This document shows, piece after piece, positions 49,786 to 59,129 of a stretch of DNA of 64,000 bases. Below the pieces are notes generated by a model that ran no database searches, was not told the DNA's origin, and worked only from the letters and a program-made list of their open reading frames with translations. Source of the DNA: Nocardioides sp. zg-1230. Lineage in GTDB: Bacteria; Actinomycetota; Actinomycetes; Propionibacteriales; Nocardioidaceae. The first letter of the stretch is position 1. Each line of letters begins with the position of its first letter. The DNA lies in contig NZ_JABJQZ010000008.1 of NCBI RefSeq assembly GCF_013155335.1, forward strand, positions 1 to 64,000, read 5' to 3'. The position numbers and the translations under genes are program-made.

Positions 49786-49798
49786 TCGTCGATGGGCT

Positions 49799-49845
49799 CA
49801 GCCCACCACTGAGCCCCCACTCAGCCCAGCACTCAGCCCAGGACT
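49799..49845. repeat. Four-copy 12-base tandem repeat spanning a stop codon
   Basis: CAGCCCACCACT, GAGCCCCCACT, CAGCCCAGCACT and CAGCCCAGGACT follow one another. The last unit lies in the final codons of the amidohydrolase gene, and repeated units bring additional in-frame TGA codons downstream. Confidence 0.7.
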
Positions 49846-50915
49846 GACTGGCCGCGCAGCACGACCCGCGTCGGCGTACGCAGCACGGACAGGTCGGCGC
49901 GCGGGTCGCGGTCGTAGACGACGAAGTCGGCGGACGCGCCCTCGACGAGACCGTCCACCCCCAGCCACTCCCGGGCCCGCCAGCTGGCCGCGCCGAGGGC
50001 GTCGTGCGCCGGCATCCCGATCCGCACGAGCGCCTCGATCTCGCCGGCGATGTTGCCGTGGCGGCTGATGCCGCCGCCGTCGGAGCCGGCGTAGATCGGC
50101 ACGCCCGCCTCGTAGGCCGCCATGATCGTGGCAGGCATGCGGGAGTAGAGGTCGTTCATCGTCTCGGCGTAGGCCGGGAACTTCTCCTGCCCCGCGGCAG
50201 CGTGCTCGGGGAACTTGTCGAGCTGCATGACGGTCGGCACCAGGCGGGTGCCGTGCTGGACCATCGCGTCGATGAGGTCCTCGGTCAGGCCGGTGCCGTG
50301 CTCGATGCAGTCGATGCCCGCCTCGATGAGCCCGGGCAGCACCCCGTGGCCGAAGCAGTGCGCCGTCACCTTGGCGCCCTCGGCGTGGGCCGCTGAGATC
50401 GCGTCGGCGAACGCCTGCGCCGGGAAGGACGGTGCGAGGTCGCCCTCGTCCCGAGAGATCCAGTCGCCGACGAGCTTGATCCACCCGTCGCCGCTGCGGG
50501 CCTCCTGCGCGGCGTACGACGCCAGGTCGGCCGGCTCCACCTCGTGGGCGTAGCCGCGGATGTAGCGCTTCGTGGCGGCGATGTGCCGACCGCACCGGAT
50601 CAGGCGGGGCAGGTCGTCGCGGTCGTGGATCCAGCGGGTGTCGGCCGCCGAGCCGGCGTCGCGGATGAGCAGGGCCCCGCCGTCGCGGTCGGCGATGGCC
50701 TGCTGCTCGGTGGCCGCGTCGTCGGTGGCGCCGAAGTCGTCGAGCCCGAGGTGGCAGTGCGCGTCCACCAGGCCGGGGACGATCCAGCCCTCTGCGACGG
50801 TGTCGGCCCCCGCCTGGGGCTCGTAGGTGACGCGGCCGTCGACGACGTAGAGGTCACGCGGCTCGCCGTCGGGCAGGACCGGTCCGCGGTAGCGCTGGGC
50901 TGGCTCGAGGGGCAT
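49833..50915 (-). CDS. Metal-dependent amidohydrolase
   Basis: A 360-residue TIM-barrel amidohydrolase (COG1228-like, imidazolonepropionase/prolidase-type). Metal ligands are visible in VDAHCHLG (H-x-H), the carbamylated-Lys region DGWIKLVGD, TAHCFGH, CIEHGTGL and the Asp of YAGSDGGG. No signal peptide, so it is cytosolic. Substrate unknown. ATG 50915 is set by TAGCGT 7 bases upstream. The stop codon is embedded in a short tandem repeat. Confidence 0.88.
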   Translation of the reverse strand: MPLEPAQRYRGPVLPDGEPRDLYVVDGRVTYEPQAGADTVAEGWIVPGLVDAHCHLGLDDFGATDDAATEQQAIADRDGGALLIRDAGSAADTRWIHDRDDLPRLIRCGRHIAATKRYIRGYAHEVEPADLASYAAQEARSGDGWIKLVGDWISRDEGDLAPSFPAQAFADAISAAHAEGAKVTAHCFGHGVLPGLIEAGIDCIEHGTGLTEDLIDAMVQHGTRLVPTVMQLDKFPEHAAAGQEKFPAYAETMNDLYSRMPATIMAAYEAGVPIYAGSDGGGISRHGNIAGEIEALVRIGMPAHDALGAASWRAREWLGVDGLVEGASADFVVYDRDPRADLSVLRTPTRVVLRGQSVLG

Positions 50916-50922
50916 GCCGGGC

Positions 50923-50928
50923 ACGCTA
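50923..50928 (-). promoter_or_regulatory. -10 element of a leaderless promoter (amidohydrolase)
   Basis: TAGCGT on the minus strand, 7 bases before ATG 50915. Confidence 0.5.
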
Positions 50929-50959
50929 TCGCCAGCCGGGTACGGCCGCCGCGCCCCCG

Positions 50960-50997
50960 ATGCCCAGTTCTGGGCATGACGTCGGCGCGACGCCGAC
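50960..50997. promoter_or_regulatory. Two adjacent palindromes, possible operators
   Basis: ATGCCCAG-TT-CTGGGCAT (50960-50977) and GTCGGCG-CGA-CGCCGAC (50981-50997) are both perfect, in the divergent region between the amidohydrolase and the giant secreted protein. Their size fits binding sites of dimeric regulators. Confidence 0.45.
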
Positions 50998-51077
50998 TCA
51001 GGATGGAGGACACGGTGTCCGCGGCGGTCGACGCGCGGGGCGCGAGGGGTCCGTGGGCCGGGAGAAGGAGCGTTGCC

Positions 51078-54000
51078 GTGCCCGTGCCTCGACGCCTTGC
51101 CGTGCTGCTCACGCTGTTGCTGGCGGCCACGACCCTCAGCATCGTCACTGCGGCCACGCCCGCAGCCGCCGCGCCCTGCGACCCGCCCGTGACCAACCCG
51201 GTGGCCTGCGAGAACACCCTCCCGGGCAGTCCCGAGAGCGAATGGGGCATCACCGGGGCCGGCTCGTCCTCGATCCAGGGCTTCGCGACCGACATGAGCG
51301 TCGACCAGGGTCAGACGGTCGGGTTCAAGGTCGACACCAGCGCCTCGTCGTACCGGCTCGACATCTACCGGATGGGCTACTACGCCGGTGCCGGGGCGCG
51401 TCGGGTCGCAACCGTCACCCCCACGGTGCTGAACAACCAGCCCAACTGCCTCACCAACTCCACGACCGGCCTCGTCGACTGCGGCAACTGGACCCAGAAC
51501 GCGTCCTGGGCCGTGCCGGCGACCGCCGTGTCGGGGATCTACTTCGCCAAGCTGGTGCGCACCGACGGCACTGCCGGCTCCAGCCACGTCTTCTTCGTGG
51601 TGCGCGACGACGACGGCGGCTCGGACCTGCTCTTCCAGACCTCCGACACCACGTGGCACGCCTACAACACCTACGGCGGCAACAGCCTCTACACCGGTGC
51701 CCCCGCGGGACGCGCGTACAAGGTCAGCTACAACCGCCCGTTCACGACCCGCGCCAACGCGCCCGAGGACTGGGTCTTCAACGCCGAGTACCCGATGGTG
51801 CGCTTCCTGGAGGCCAACGGGTACGACGTCAGCTACAGCTCTGGCGTGGACACCGACCGCCGCGGCGCCGAGCTCCTCGAGCACGAGGCGTTCCTGAGCG
51901 TCGGGCACGACGAGTACTGGTCCGGCACCCAGCGGGCGAACGTCGAGGCGGCCCGCGACGCGGGCGTCCACCTGGCCTTCTTCTCGGGCAACGAGGTCTT
52001 CTGGAAGACCCGCTGGGAGAACAGCATCGACGGCTCCGGGACCCCGCACCGCACCCTCGTGTCCTACAAGGAGACCCACGCCAACGCGAAGATCGACCCG
52101 CTCGCCAACACCTGGACCGGGACCTGGCGCGACCCGCGCTTCAGCCCGCCCGCGGACGGGGGCCGCCCCGAGAACGGGCTCACCGGGACGTGGTTCGCGA
52201 TCAACTGCTGTGCCGTGGACATGGTGGTCGGCCAGGCGGACGGCCAGATGCGGTTCTGGCGCAACACCCGCGTGGCGAGCCTGGGCAACAACGCGACGAC
52301 GACGATCGGCAGCAACGTCATCGGCTACGAGTGGGACGAGGACCCCGACAACGACTCCCGACCGGCGGGCCTGTTCCGCGTGTCCCAGACGACCGACAGC
52401 GGCCAACGGCTCCAGGACCAGGGAAACAGCTACGCCCAGGGGCAGGCCACCCATGCGATGACGACCTACCGGGCCGCCAGCGGCGCCCTGGTCTTCAGCG
52501 CGGGCACGATCCAGTGGGCGTGGGCGCTCGACGGCAACCACGACCGCGGCTCCGCCCCTCCCGACACGGCCGCCCAGCAGGCCACGGTCAACCTCCTCGC
52601 CGACATGGGGGTCCAGCCGGACACGCTGACCGCCGGCCTCACCCCCGCCACGGCATCGACTGACACGACGGCGCCGACGACGGCCATCACGTCCCCGGCG
52701 GCGGGCGCGACGCTCCCCGTGGGTTCACCCGTCACCATCAGCGGCACGGCCACGGACACCGGTGGCGGCCGGGTCGGCGGCGTCGAGGTGTCGACCGACA
52801 ACGGGGCCACGTGGCGACGGGCGACCGGGCGTGCCTCGTGGACCTACACGTTCACCCCGTCCGCCACGGGCAGCCTCACCCTGCGCGCGCGTGCCGTCGA
52901 CGACAGCGCGAACCTCGGCACGGCATCGACCGCGAGCGTCACCGTGGGCTCGCCGCCAGCCGCGTGCCCGTGCACGATCTGGCCGGCCACCGCCACGCCG
53001 GCCGGCACGGACCCCGACACCAGCTCCGTGGAGCTCGGGGTCCGGTTCCGGGCCTCGACCGACGGCCTCGTCACCGGCATCCGCTACTACAAGCCGACCC
53101 AGAGCACCGGCACCCACGTGGGTTCCCTGTGGAGCAGCACCGGCACCCGTCTGGGCCAGGTCACCTTCACCAACGAGACCGCCAGCGGCTGGCAGCAGGC
53201 AATGTTCGCCACGCCTGTCCCCGTGACGGCCGGGACGACGTACGTCGCCTCCTACTTCACCCCGAGCCGCTACGCCGTGAGCGGCGGCTACTTCGCGAAC
53301 GGTCCCACGACACGCGGCCCCCTCACCGCGCTGCAGAACGGCACCGACGGCGGGAACGGCGTCTACCGCTACACCGCGACGGCCGGCGTGTTCCCCAACC
53401 TGACCTACAACAGCGAGAACTACTGGGTCGACGTCGTCTTCACCGAGGCCAACGACACGGCCAAGCCGGGCCTCAACGGCCGCACCCCGGCGCCGGGGGC
53501 GACGGCCGTCCCGCTCGGCACCGACGTCACCGCGACCTTCTCCGAGCCGGTGCAGCAGTCCACGGTCGCGTTCGAGCTCCGCGCACCCGGGGGCGCCGTC
53601 GTGCCGGCCACGCTGTCGTACGACGCCGCGACCCGCACCGCCACCCTCGACCCGCAGGCGGCCCTGGCGGCCACCACGACCTACACGGCAGCGGTCAGCG
53701 GTGCTCGCGACCCGGCCGGCAACCAGATGGACCCCGTGACGTGGTCCTTCACGACCGACACCCCGGACACGACGAGCCCCACGATCACCGCACGCACCCC
53801 CGCCGTCGGTGCGACCGGGGTGGCGCTGGGGGTCTCGCCGACCGCGACGTTCAGCGAGGCCGTGCAGCAATCGACGATCGCGCTCGAGCTGCGCGGGCCC
53901 GGCAACACCTTGGTGCCTGCCACCACGGCGTACGACGACGCCAGCCGCACGGCCGCCCTGGACCCGAACGCCAACCTCGCGGCCAGCACGACCTACACCG

Positions 54001-57000
54001 TCAACCTCAGCGGCGCCCGGGACACCTCGGGCAACCAGATGGACCCGGTGTCGTGGTCCTTCACCACCACCGCCGCCACGTCCGGGTGCCCGTGCACGAT
54101 CTGGCCGTCGACCGCGACGCCGGCAGGCACCGACCCCGACACCAGCTCCGTGGAGCTCGGCGTGAAGTTCCGCGCCGGCACCGACGGGTTCGTCACCGGC
54201 ATCCGCTACTGGAAGCCAACCCAGACCAGCGGCACCCACGTGGGCTCGCTGTGGACCCGCACCGGGACCCGGCTCGGGCAGGTGACCTTCACCAACGAGT
54301 CCGCGAGCGGGTGGCAGCAAGCCACCTTCGCCGACCCGATCCCGGTCACCGCCGGCACGACCTACGTGGCGTCGTACTTCACACCGAGCCGGTACGCCGT
54401 CAGCGGCGCCTACTTCGCCGGCGGCCCGACGACCCGAGGCCCCCTCACGGCACTGCAGAACGGCACCGACGGCGGGAACGGCGTCTACCGCTACACCGCC
54501 ACGGCCGGCGCCTTCCCCGACCTGAGCTACAACAGCGAGAACTACTGGGTCGACGTCGTCTTCGAGGACGGCCCCGACACGACGAAGCCGACCGTGACGG
54601 GCCGCAGCCCCGACGCCGGGGCCGCCGGCGTCCCCGTGGGCAGCGACGTCACCGCGACGTTCAGCGAGCCGGTGCAGGCAGGGTCGGTGGCGCTCGAGCT
54701 CCGCGGCCCGGGTGGCTCGCTCGTCGCCGGCACGACGTCGTACGACGCGGCGACGCGCACGTCGCGACTCGACCCGACCGCCGCGCTCACCGCGAGCACG
54801 ACCTACACCGCAACGGTCAGCGGCGCGCGCGACGCCGCCGGGAACCAGGTGGACCCGGTCTCCTGGACGTTCACCACCGAGGCCGTGGACACCACCAAGC
54901 CGACCGTCACCGCCCGGACGCCAGCGACCGGGGCGACCGGTGTGGCGACAGCGACCAACGTGACGGCGACGTTCAGCGAGGCGGTCCAGGCCGCCACCCC
55001 GGTCGTCGAGCTGCGGGGCCCCGGTGGCACCCTCGTCGCCGGCTCCACCACGTACGACGCGGCGAGCCGAACCGTGACGTTCGACCCGACGGCGACCCTC
55101 GGCACCAGCGCCACCTACACGGCCACCGTCAGCGGGGCACGCGACGCGGCCGGCAACCAGATGGACGGCGTGTCCTGGTCCTTCACCACCGCGGCGACGA
55201 CGTCGGGCTGCCCCTGCACGATCTGGCCCGCGACCGCGGCCCCCGCGGGCACCGACCCCGACACCAGCTCGGTGGAGCTCGGCGTGCGGTTCCGGACGAG
55301 CACGGCCGGCTTCGTCACCGGCATCCGCTACTACAAGCCCAGCCAGAGCACCGGTACGCACGTCGGCTCCCTGTGGACCGCCACCGGCACCCGGCTGGGC
55401 CAGGTGACCTTCACGAACGAGTCGGCCAGCGGCTGGCAGCAGGCGACCTTCGCCGCACCCATCCCGGTCAGTGCCGGCACGACCTACGTGGCCTCGTACT
55501 TCACGCCCAGCCGCTACGTCGTGAACGGCGGCTACTTCGCCAACGCCGCCACCACCCGGGGGCCGCTGACCGCCCTGCAGAACGGCACCGACGGCGGCAA
55601 CGGCCTCTACCGCTACACCGGCGCTCCCAGCACGTTCCCGAACCTGACCTACAACAGCGAGAACTACTGGGTGGACGTCGTGTTCTCCGAGCAGTCCAAC
55701 GACACGACCCCGCCGACCGTGTCGTCCCGGGTCCCCGCCGCAGACGCGACCGGCGTGCCGGTGGGGGTCCGGCCCAGCGTGACCTTCAACGAGCTCGTCA
55801 CCGGCTCCAGCGTCTCGATGGCGCTCCGGACCTCCGGCGGCCAGACCGTCCCGGCCACGACGGCGTACGACGTGGGCACCTCGACCATGACGCTGACGCC
55901 TGCCGCCGACCTGACCTACACGTCCTCCTACACCGTGGAGGTGAGCGGCGCCCGCGACACCTCGGGCAACACCATGGCACCGGTGTCGTGGTCCTTCCAG
56001 ACCGCCGGCGAGCCCCCGCCCGGGATCGCGGACGGCCCCGGCGGGCCGATCGCCGTGGTGACCAGCAACGGCAACCCGTCCTCGGCGTACCTCACCGAGA
56101 TCCTGCGGGCCGAGGGGCTCAACGAGTTCGCCAACCTCCGGGTCAACGCCCTCGACGCCGCCGCGCTGGCGCCGTACGCCGTCGTCGTCCTGGGAGACGT
56201 CGCGATCACCGACGCCCAGGTGACGGCCCTGACCAGCTGGGTGAACGCCGGGGGCAACCTCGTCGCGCTGCGACCGGACACCCGCCTGCACGCCCTTGCC
56301 GGGATCACGGCGCAGACAGGCACCGTCGGTGACGGCTACCTCGCCGTCAACGCCGCCACCGAGCCCGGCGCGGGCATCACCACCGAGACCATGCAGTTCC
56401 ACGGGTCCGCCGACCGCTACTCCCTCAACGGCGCCACCGCCGTGGCGACGCTGTACTCCAACGCCACGACCAGCACCGGGCTGCCGGCCGTGACGTTGCG
56501 CAGCGTCGGCAGCAATGGTGGCCAGGTCGCCACCTTCGCGTTCGACCTCGCTCGCTCGGTGATCGCCACGCGCCAGGGCAACCTCGCTTGGGCCGGGCAG
56601 AACCGCGACGGCGCCACGCCGAACCGGTCGAACGACCTCTTCTTCGGCGGCAGCGGCGCCACCGACTGGGTCGACCTGGCCAAGGCGCACATCCCCCAGG
56701 CCGACGAGCAGCAGCGGCTGCTGGCCAACCTCGTGACCGTCACGGCCCGCGACCGGTTGCCCGTGCCCCGGTTCTGGTACTTCCCCGGCACCCACAAGGC
56801 GGTGGTCGTCGCCACCGGGGACGACCACGGCAGCGGCGGCACGCCCGGTCGGTTCAGCACCTACGCCGCCGCGAGCCCGTCGGGCTGCTCCGTGGCGCGG
56901 TGGGAGTGCCCACGCTTCTCGTCGTACATCTACCCCAGCACCCCGATGACGAACGCGCAGGCGGCCGGCTTCCAGACGCAGGGCTTCGAGGTCGGGCTGC

Positions 57001-58757
57001 ACCCGCAGAACAACTGCACCAACTTCACGTCGTACCAGGGCCTGGAGGACACCTACACCAGCCAGCTCGGGACGTGGCGCGCGAAGTACACCTCCCTGCC
57101 CTCGCCGACGACCAGCCGCTTCCACTGCATCGTGTGGAGCGACTGGGTGTCCCAGCCGAAGGCCGAGCTCGCCTCCGGGATCCGCCTCGACACCAACTAC
57201 TACTACTACCCCGGCTCGTGGATCGCCGACCGGCCCGGCTTCATGAACGGCTCCGGCATGCCGATGCGGTTCACCGACACCGACGGATCGATGATCGACG
57301 TCTTCCAGGCCAACACGAACATGACCGACGAGTCCGGGCAGAGCTACCCGTTCACCCCGAACACCCTGCTCGACCGCGCGCTCGGCAGCCAGGGCTACTA
57401 CGGCGCGTTCACCGCCAACCTCCACACCGACGCGGCCTCGACGTTCGAGGACACCCAGGTGCTGGCGTCGGCGCAGGCACGCAACGTGCCGGTGATCGCC
57501 GCCCGCCAGCTGCTGACGTGGACCGACGGCCGCAACGCCTCGTCCTTCTCCGGGTTGTCGTGGAGCGGAGGCACGCTCTCGTTCACGATCGGCGTCGGCG
57601 TCGGCGCGACCGGCCTCACGGCCATGCTGCCCACCACGGGTCCGGGGGGCGCCACCCTCAGCGCCGTCACCCGCAGTGGCACGGCGGTGCCGTTCACCAC
57701 GATGACGGTCAAGGGCCAGCAGTACGCCGTGTTCCCCGCCGTCGGCGGTGCCCACCAGGCGACGTACACCCCGGCGGGCGGCACCAACCTGGTCACCGCC
57801 ACGAGGGCCACGACGGACGACACGGGCACGACCTCGCTCACGTGGACCACGACCGACCCGGGGACGACGGTGGTGCGGCTCGGCACCTCCCCCACGGACC
57901 TGGACGAGGCGGTGGTCGTGAACGGGAGCACCACCGAGCACCTCGCCGAGCTCGACGGGCTCGCCCCCGCGACGCGGTACCACTACGTGGTGCAGTCGCG
58001 CGGGACCGACGGCGACGTCGTCCGGTGGCCGGCGAGCGGCGCGGCACCCGCGACCTTCACGACGCCCGGCGCGGACCTCCGTGCCCCCCGGATCAGCGAC
58101 GTCCGCGTACGGCCGATGACCGACGGCACGGCCCGCATCACCTGGCGCACGGACGAGCCCTCGACCTCGCGCGTGACCTACCGCCAGGCGGGCCGCACCG
58201 CGCGCGGCATCGGGCTCGACGACCGGCTGACGCGCCGCCACGTCGTGGTGGTGACGGACCTCGCACCGCGCCGCGCCCACACGGTGCGGGTCGGGTCGCG
58301 CGACGGCGCCGGCAACGCCGCACGCGCCCGGACGACGCGGTTCCGGTCGCTCGCGCCCGGCCTGGCGATGTTCACGGCGGAGGACTTCCGCACCGGCAGG
58401 ACCGACGACCGGATGCGGCTCGACGACCGGGGGCTGGGCTCCCTCACCCTCAGCGGGCGGGGATCGGGCACCTACACGTCGCGGGTCGTCGACTCCGGGC
58501 GCAAGGCGACCTGGACGCGGCTGGCCCTCGACTCCGCCGAGCCGGCGGGTGCCCGGATCCTGGTGCGGATCCGGACCGGCGACCGCCCGGACCCGGACGG
58601 CACGTGGTCGGACTGGCGGCTGGTGCGGCCCGGGGTCGACGTCGGGCTCGAGGGTCGCTACGTGCAGTACGCCGTGCACCTGTCCGCGACGTCGACGTCC
58701 CTGCCCGTCGTCCGCGGGGTCGGACTCACCCGCGGCGGCGGGCGCGGAGCCCACTGA
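51078..58757 (+). CDS. Giant exported multidomain protein (DMFase-like, DUF4082, deacetylase-like)
   Basis: A 2,559-residue secreted protein. GTG 51078 has AAGGAG 7 bases upstream and starts a clean signal peptide (PVPRRLAVLLTLLLAATT to AAAAPC). Domains in order: an N,N-dimethylformamidase beta-subunit-like region (about 45-520; GFKVDTSASSYRLDIYRMGYY, HDEYWSGTQRANVE); an Ig-like domain (about 530-620); three DUF4082 modules (about 630-790, 1004-1160, 1378-1536), each opening CPCTIWP and followed by one or two Big_5-type Ig domains (FSEPVQ, FSEAVQ); a ThuA/glutamine-amidotransferase-like segment (about 1655-1850); a polysaccharide-deacetylase-like segment (about 1895-2130; ATGDDHGSGG, EVGLHPQNN); fibronectin III-like domains; and a C-terminal beta-sandwich. 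It has no sortase motif. Substrate unknown; surface glycan or polymer processing is a guess. Confidence 0.88.
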   Translation: MPVPRRLAVLLTLLLAATTLSIVTAATPAAAAPCDPPVTNPVACENTLPGSPESEWGITGAGSSSIQGFATDMSVDQGQTVGFKVDTSASSYRLDIYRMGYYAGAGARRVATVTPTVLNNQPNCLTNSTTGLVDCGNWTQNASWAVPATAVSGIYFAKLVRTDGTAGSSHVFFVVRDDDGGSDLLFQTSDTTWHAYNTYGGNSLYTGAPAGRAYKVSYNRPFTTRANAPEDWVFNAEYPMVRFLEANGYDVSYSSGVDTDRRGAELLEHEAFLSVGHDEYWSGTQRANVEAARDAGVHLAFFSGNEVFWKTRWENSIDGSGTPHRTLVSYKETHANAKIDPLANTWTGTWRDPRFSPPADGGRPENGLTGTWFAINCCAVDMVVGQADGQMRFWRNTRVASLGNNATTTIGSNVIGYEWDEDPDNDSRPAGLFRVSQTTDSGQRLQDQGNSYAQGQATHAMTTYRAASGALVFSAGTIQWAWALDGNHDRGSAPPDTAAQQATVNLLADMGVQPDTLTAGLTPATASTDTTAPTTAITSPAAGATLPVGSPVTISGTATDTGGGRVGGVEVSTDNGATWRRATGRASWTYTFTPSATGSLTLRARAVDDSANLGTASTASVTVGSPPAACPCTIWPATATPAGTDPDTSSVELGVRFRASTDGLVTGIRYYKPTQSTGTHVGSLWSSTGTRLGQVTFTNETASGWQQAMFATPVPVTAGTTYVASYFTPSRYAVSGGYFANGPTTRGPLTALQNGTDGGNGVYRYTATAGVFPNLTYNSENYWVDVVFTEANDTAKPGLNGRTPAPGATAVPLGTDVTATFSEPVQQSTVAFELRAPGGAVVPATLSYDAATRTATLDPQAALAATTTYTAAVSGARDPAGNQMDPVTWSFTTDTPDTTSPTITARTPAVGATGVALGVSPTATFSEAVQQSTIALELRGPGNTLVPATTAYDDASRTAALDPNANLAASTTYTVNLSGARDTSGNQMDPVSWSFTTTAATSGCPCTIWPSTATPAGTDPDTSSVELGVKFRAGTDGFVTGIRYWKPTQTSGTHVGSLWTRTGTRLGQVTFTNESASGWQQATFADPIPVTAGTTYVASYFTPSRYAVSGAYFAGGPTTRGPLTALQNGTDGGNGVYRYTATAGAFPDLSYNSENYWVDVVFEDGPDTTKPTVTGRSPDAGAAGVPVGSDVTATFSEPVQAGSVALELRGPGGSLVAGTTSYDAATRTSRLDPTAALTASTTYTATVSGARDAAGNQVDPVSWTFTTEAVDTTKPTVTARTPATGATGVATATNVTATFSEAVQAATPVVELRGPGGTLVAGSTTYDAASRTVTFDPTATLGTSATYTATVSGARDAAGNQMDGVSWSFTTAATTSGCPCTIWPATAAPAGTDPDTSSVELGVRFRTSTAGFVTGIRYYKPSQSTGTHVGSLWTATGTRLGQVTFTNESASGWQQATFAAPIPVSAGTTYVASYFTPSRYVVNGGYFANAATTRGPLTALQNGTDGGNGLYRYTGAPSTFPNLTYNSENYWVDVVFSEQSNDTTPPTVSSRVPAADATGVPVGVRPSVTFNELVTGSSVSMALRTSGGQTVPATTAYDVGTSTMTLTPAADLTYTSSYTVEVSGARDTSGNTMAPVSWSFQTAGEPPPGIADGPGGPIAVVTSNGNPSSAYLTEILRAEGLNEFANLRVNALDAAALAPYAVVVLGDVAITDAQVTALTSWVNAGGNLVALRPDTRLHALAGITAQTGTVGDGYLAVNAATEPGAGITTETMQFHGSADRYSLNGATAVATLYSNATTSTGLPAVTLRSVGSNGGQVATFAFDLARSVIATRQGNLAWAGQNRDGATPNRSNDLFFGGSGATDWVDLAKAHIPQADEQQRLLANLVTVTARDRLPVPRFWYFPGTHKAVVVATGDDHGSGGTPGRFSTYAAASPSGCSVARWECPRFSSYIYPSTPMTNAQAAGFQTQGFEVGLHPQNNCTNFTSYQGLEDTYTSQLGTWRAKYTSLPSPTTSRFHCIVWSDWVSQPKAELASGIRLDTNYYYYPGSWIADRPGFMNGSGMPMRFTDTDGSMIDVFQANTNMTDESGQSYPFTPNTLLDRALGSQGYYGAFTANLHTDAASTFEDTQVLASAQARNVPVIAARQLLTWTDGRNASSFSGLSWSGGTLSFTIGVGVGATGLTAMLPTTGPGGATLSAVTRSGTAVPFTTMTVKGQQYAVFPAVGGAHQATYTPAGGTNLVTATRATTDDTGTTSLTWTTTDPGTTVVRLGTSPTDLDEAVVVNGSTTEHLAELDGLAPATRYHYVVQSRGTDGDVVRWPASGAAPATFTTPGADLRAPRISDVRVRPMTDGTARITWRTDEPSTSRVTYRQAGRTARGIGLDDRLTRRHVVVVTDLAPRRAHTVRVGSRDGAGNAARARTTRFRSLAPGLAMFTAEDFRTGRTDDRMRLDDRGLGSLTLSGRGSGTYTSRVVDSGRKATWTRLALDSAEPAGARILVRIRTGDRPDPDGTWSDWRLVRPGVDVGLEGRYVQYAVHLSATSTSLPVVRGVGLTRGGGRGAH
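52964..55690 (+). repeat. Three long direct repeats within the giant gene
   Basis: Segments beginning near 52964, 54085 and 55204, each about 480 bases, encode nearly the same DUF4082 domain and are highly similar in DNA. The unit spacing is about 1.12 kb. They are substrates for recombination and copy-number change. Confidence 0.8.
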
Positions 58758-58766
58758 GCAGCGGGG

Positions 58767-59129
58767 TCAGAGCCGGTCGAGCAGCCAGGACGGGCTGAGC
58801 ACCTGGGCCGGTGCGACGTTGGCCGCGAGCGCCCGGTCCGCGGTCACCACGACCACCTGGCCACCCGCCTCGCCCGCGCGACGCGCCTGCTCCCGGATCT
58901 CGGCATCCCCGTCGCGGGCCGCGTGCACGGTGCGGACGTGGGCGTCCCGGCCGGCCCGGACGCCGCTCTTGGCCTTCCCCTCCAGCACCAGCACGATCTC
59001 GTCGTACGACGTGTCGGCGACCAGGAGCCGCTCGTGCAGCCGCCGCGCCGCACCCGCGCGGTCCTTCCACCAGCCGTCGGGCACCGAGCCGACGACGTTG
59101 GCGCCGTCGACAACCAGGGTCGAAGTCAC
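58767..59129 (-). CDS. NYN/PIN-like nuclease-fold protein
   Basis: A 120-residue protein with the NYN (PIN-like) fold: LVVDGANVVGS at the N-terminus (metal-binding Asp and Asn), VLVLEGKAKSG, and VVVVTADRALAANV with the second acidic site. Family members are predicted Mg-dependent RNases. The GTG start overlaps the ffh stop (GTGA), so it is made from the ffh message. Its stop lies 9 bases from the convergent giant gene. The RNA target is unknown. Confidence 0.85.
   Translation of the reverse strand: MTSTLVVDGANVVGSVPDGWWKDRAGAARRLHERLLVADTSYDEIVLVLEGKAKSGVRAGRDAHVRTVHAARDGDAEIREQARRAGEAGGQVVVVTADRALAANVAPAQVLSPSWLLDRL

Noticed and set aside
52964..55690. Repeated segments considered as a CRISPR-like or mobile array
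   Set aside because: The units are about 480 bases, in frame, and encode DUF4082 domains, so they are protein modules.
52725..58754. About 2,000-codon open frame antisense to the giant secreted protein
   Set aside because: Same GC artefact. The sense frame has a signal peptide, ribosome site and recognisable domains.
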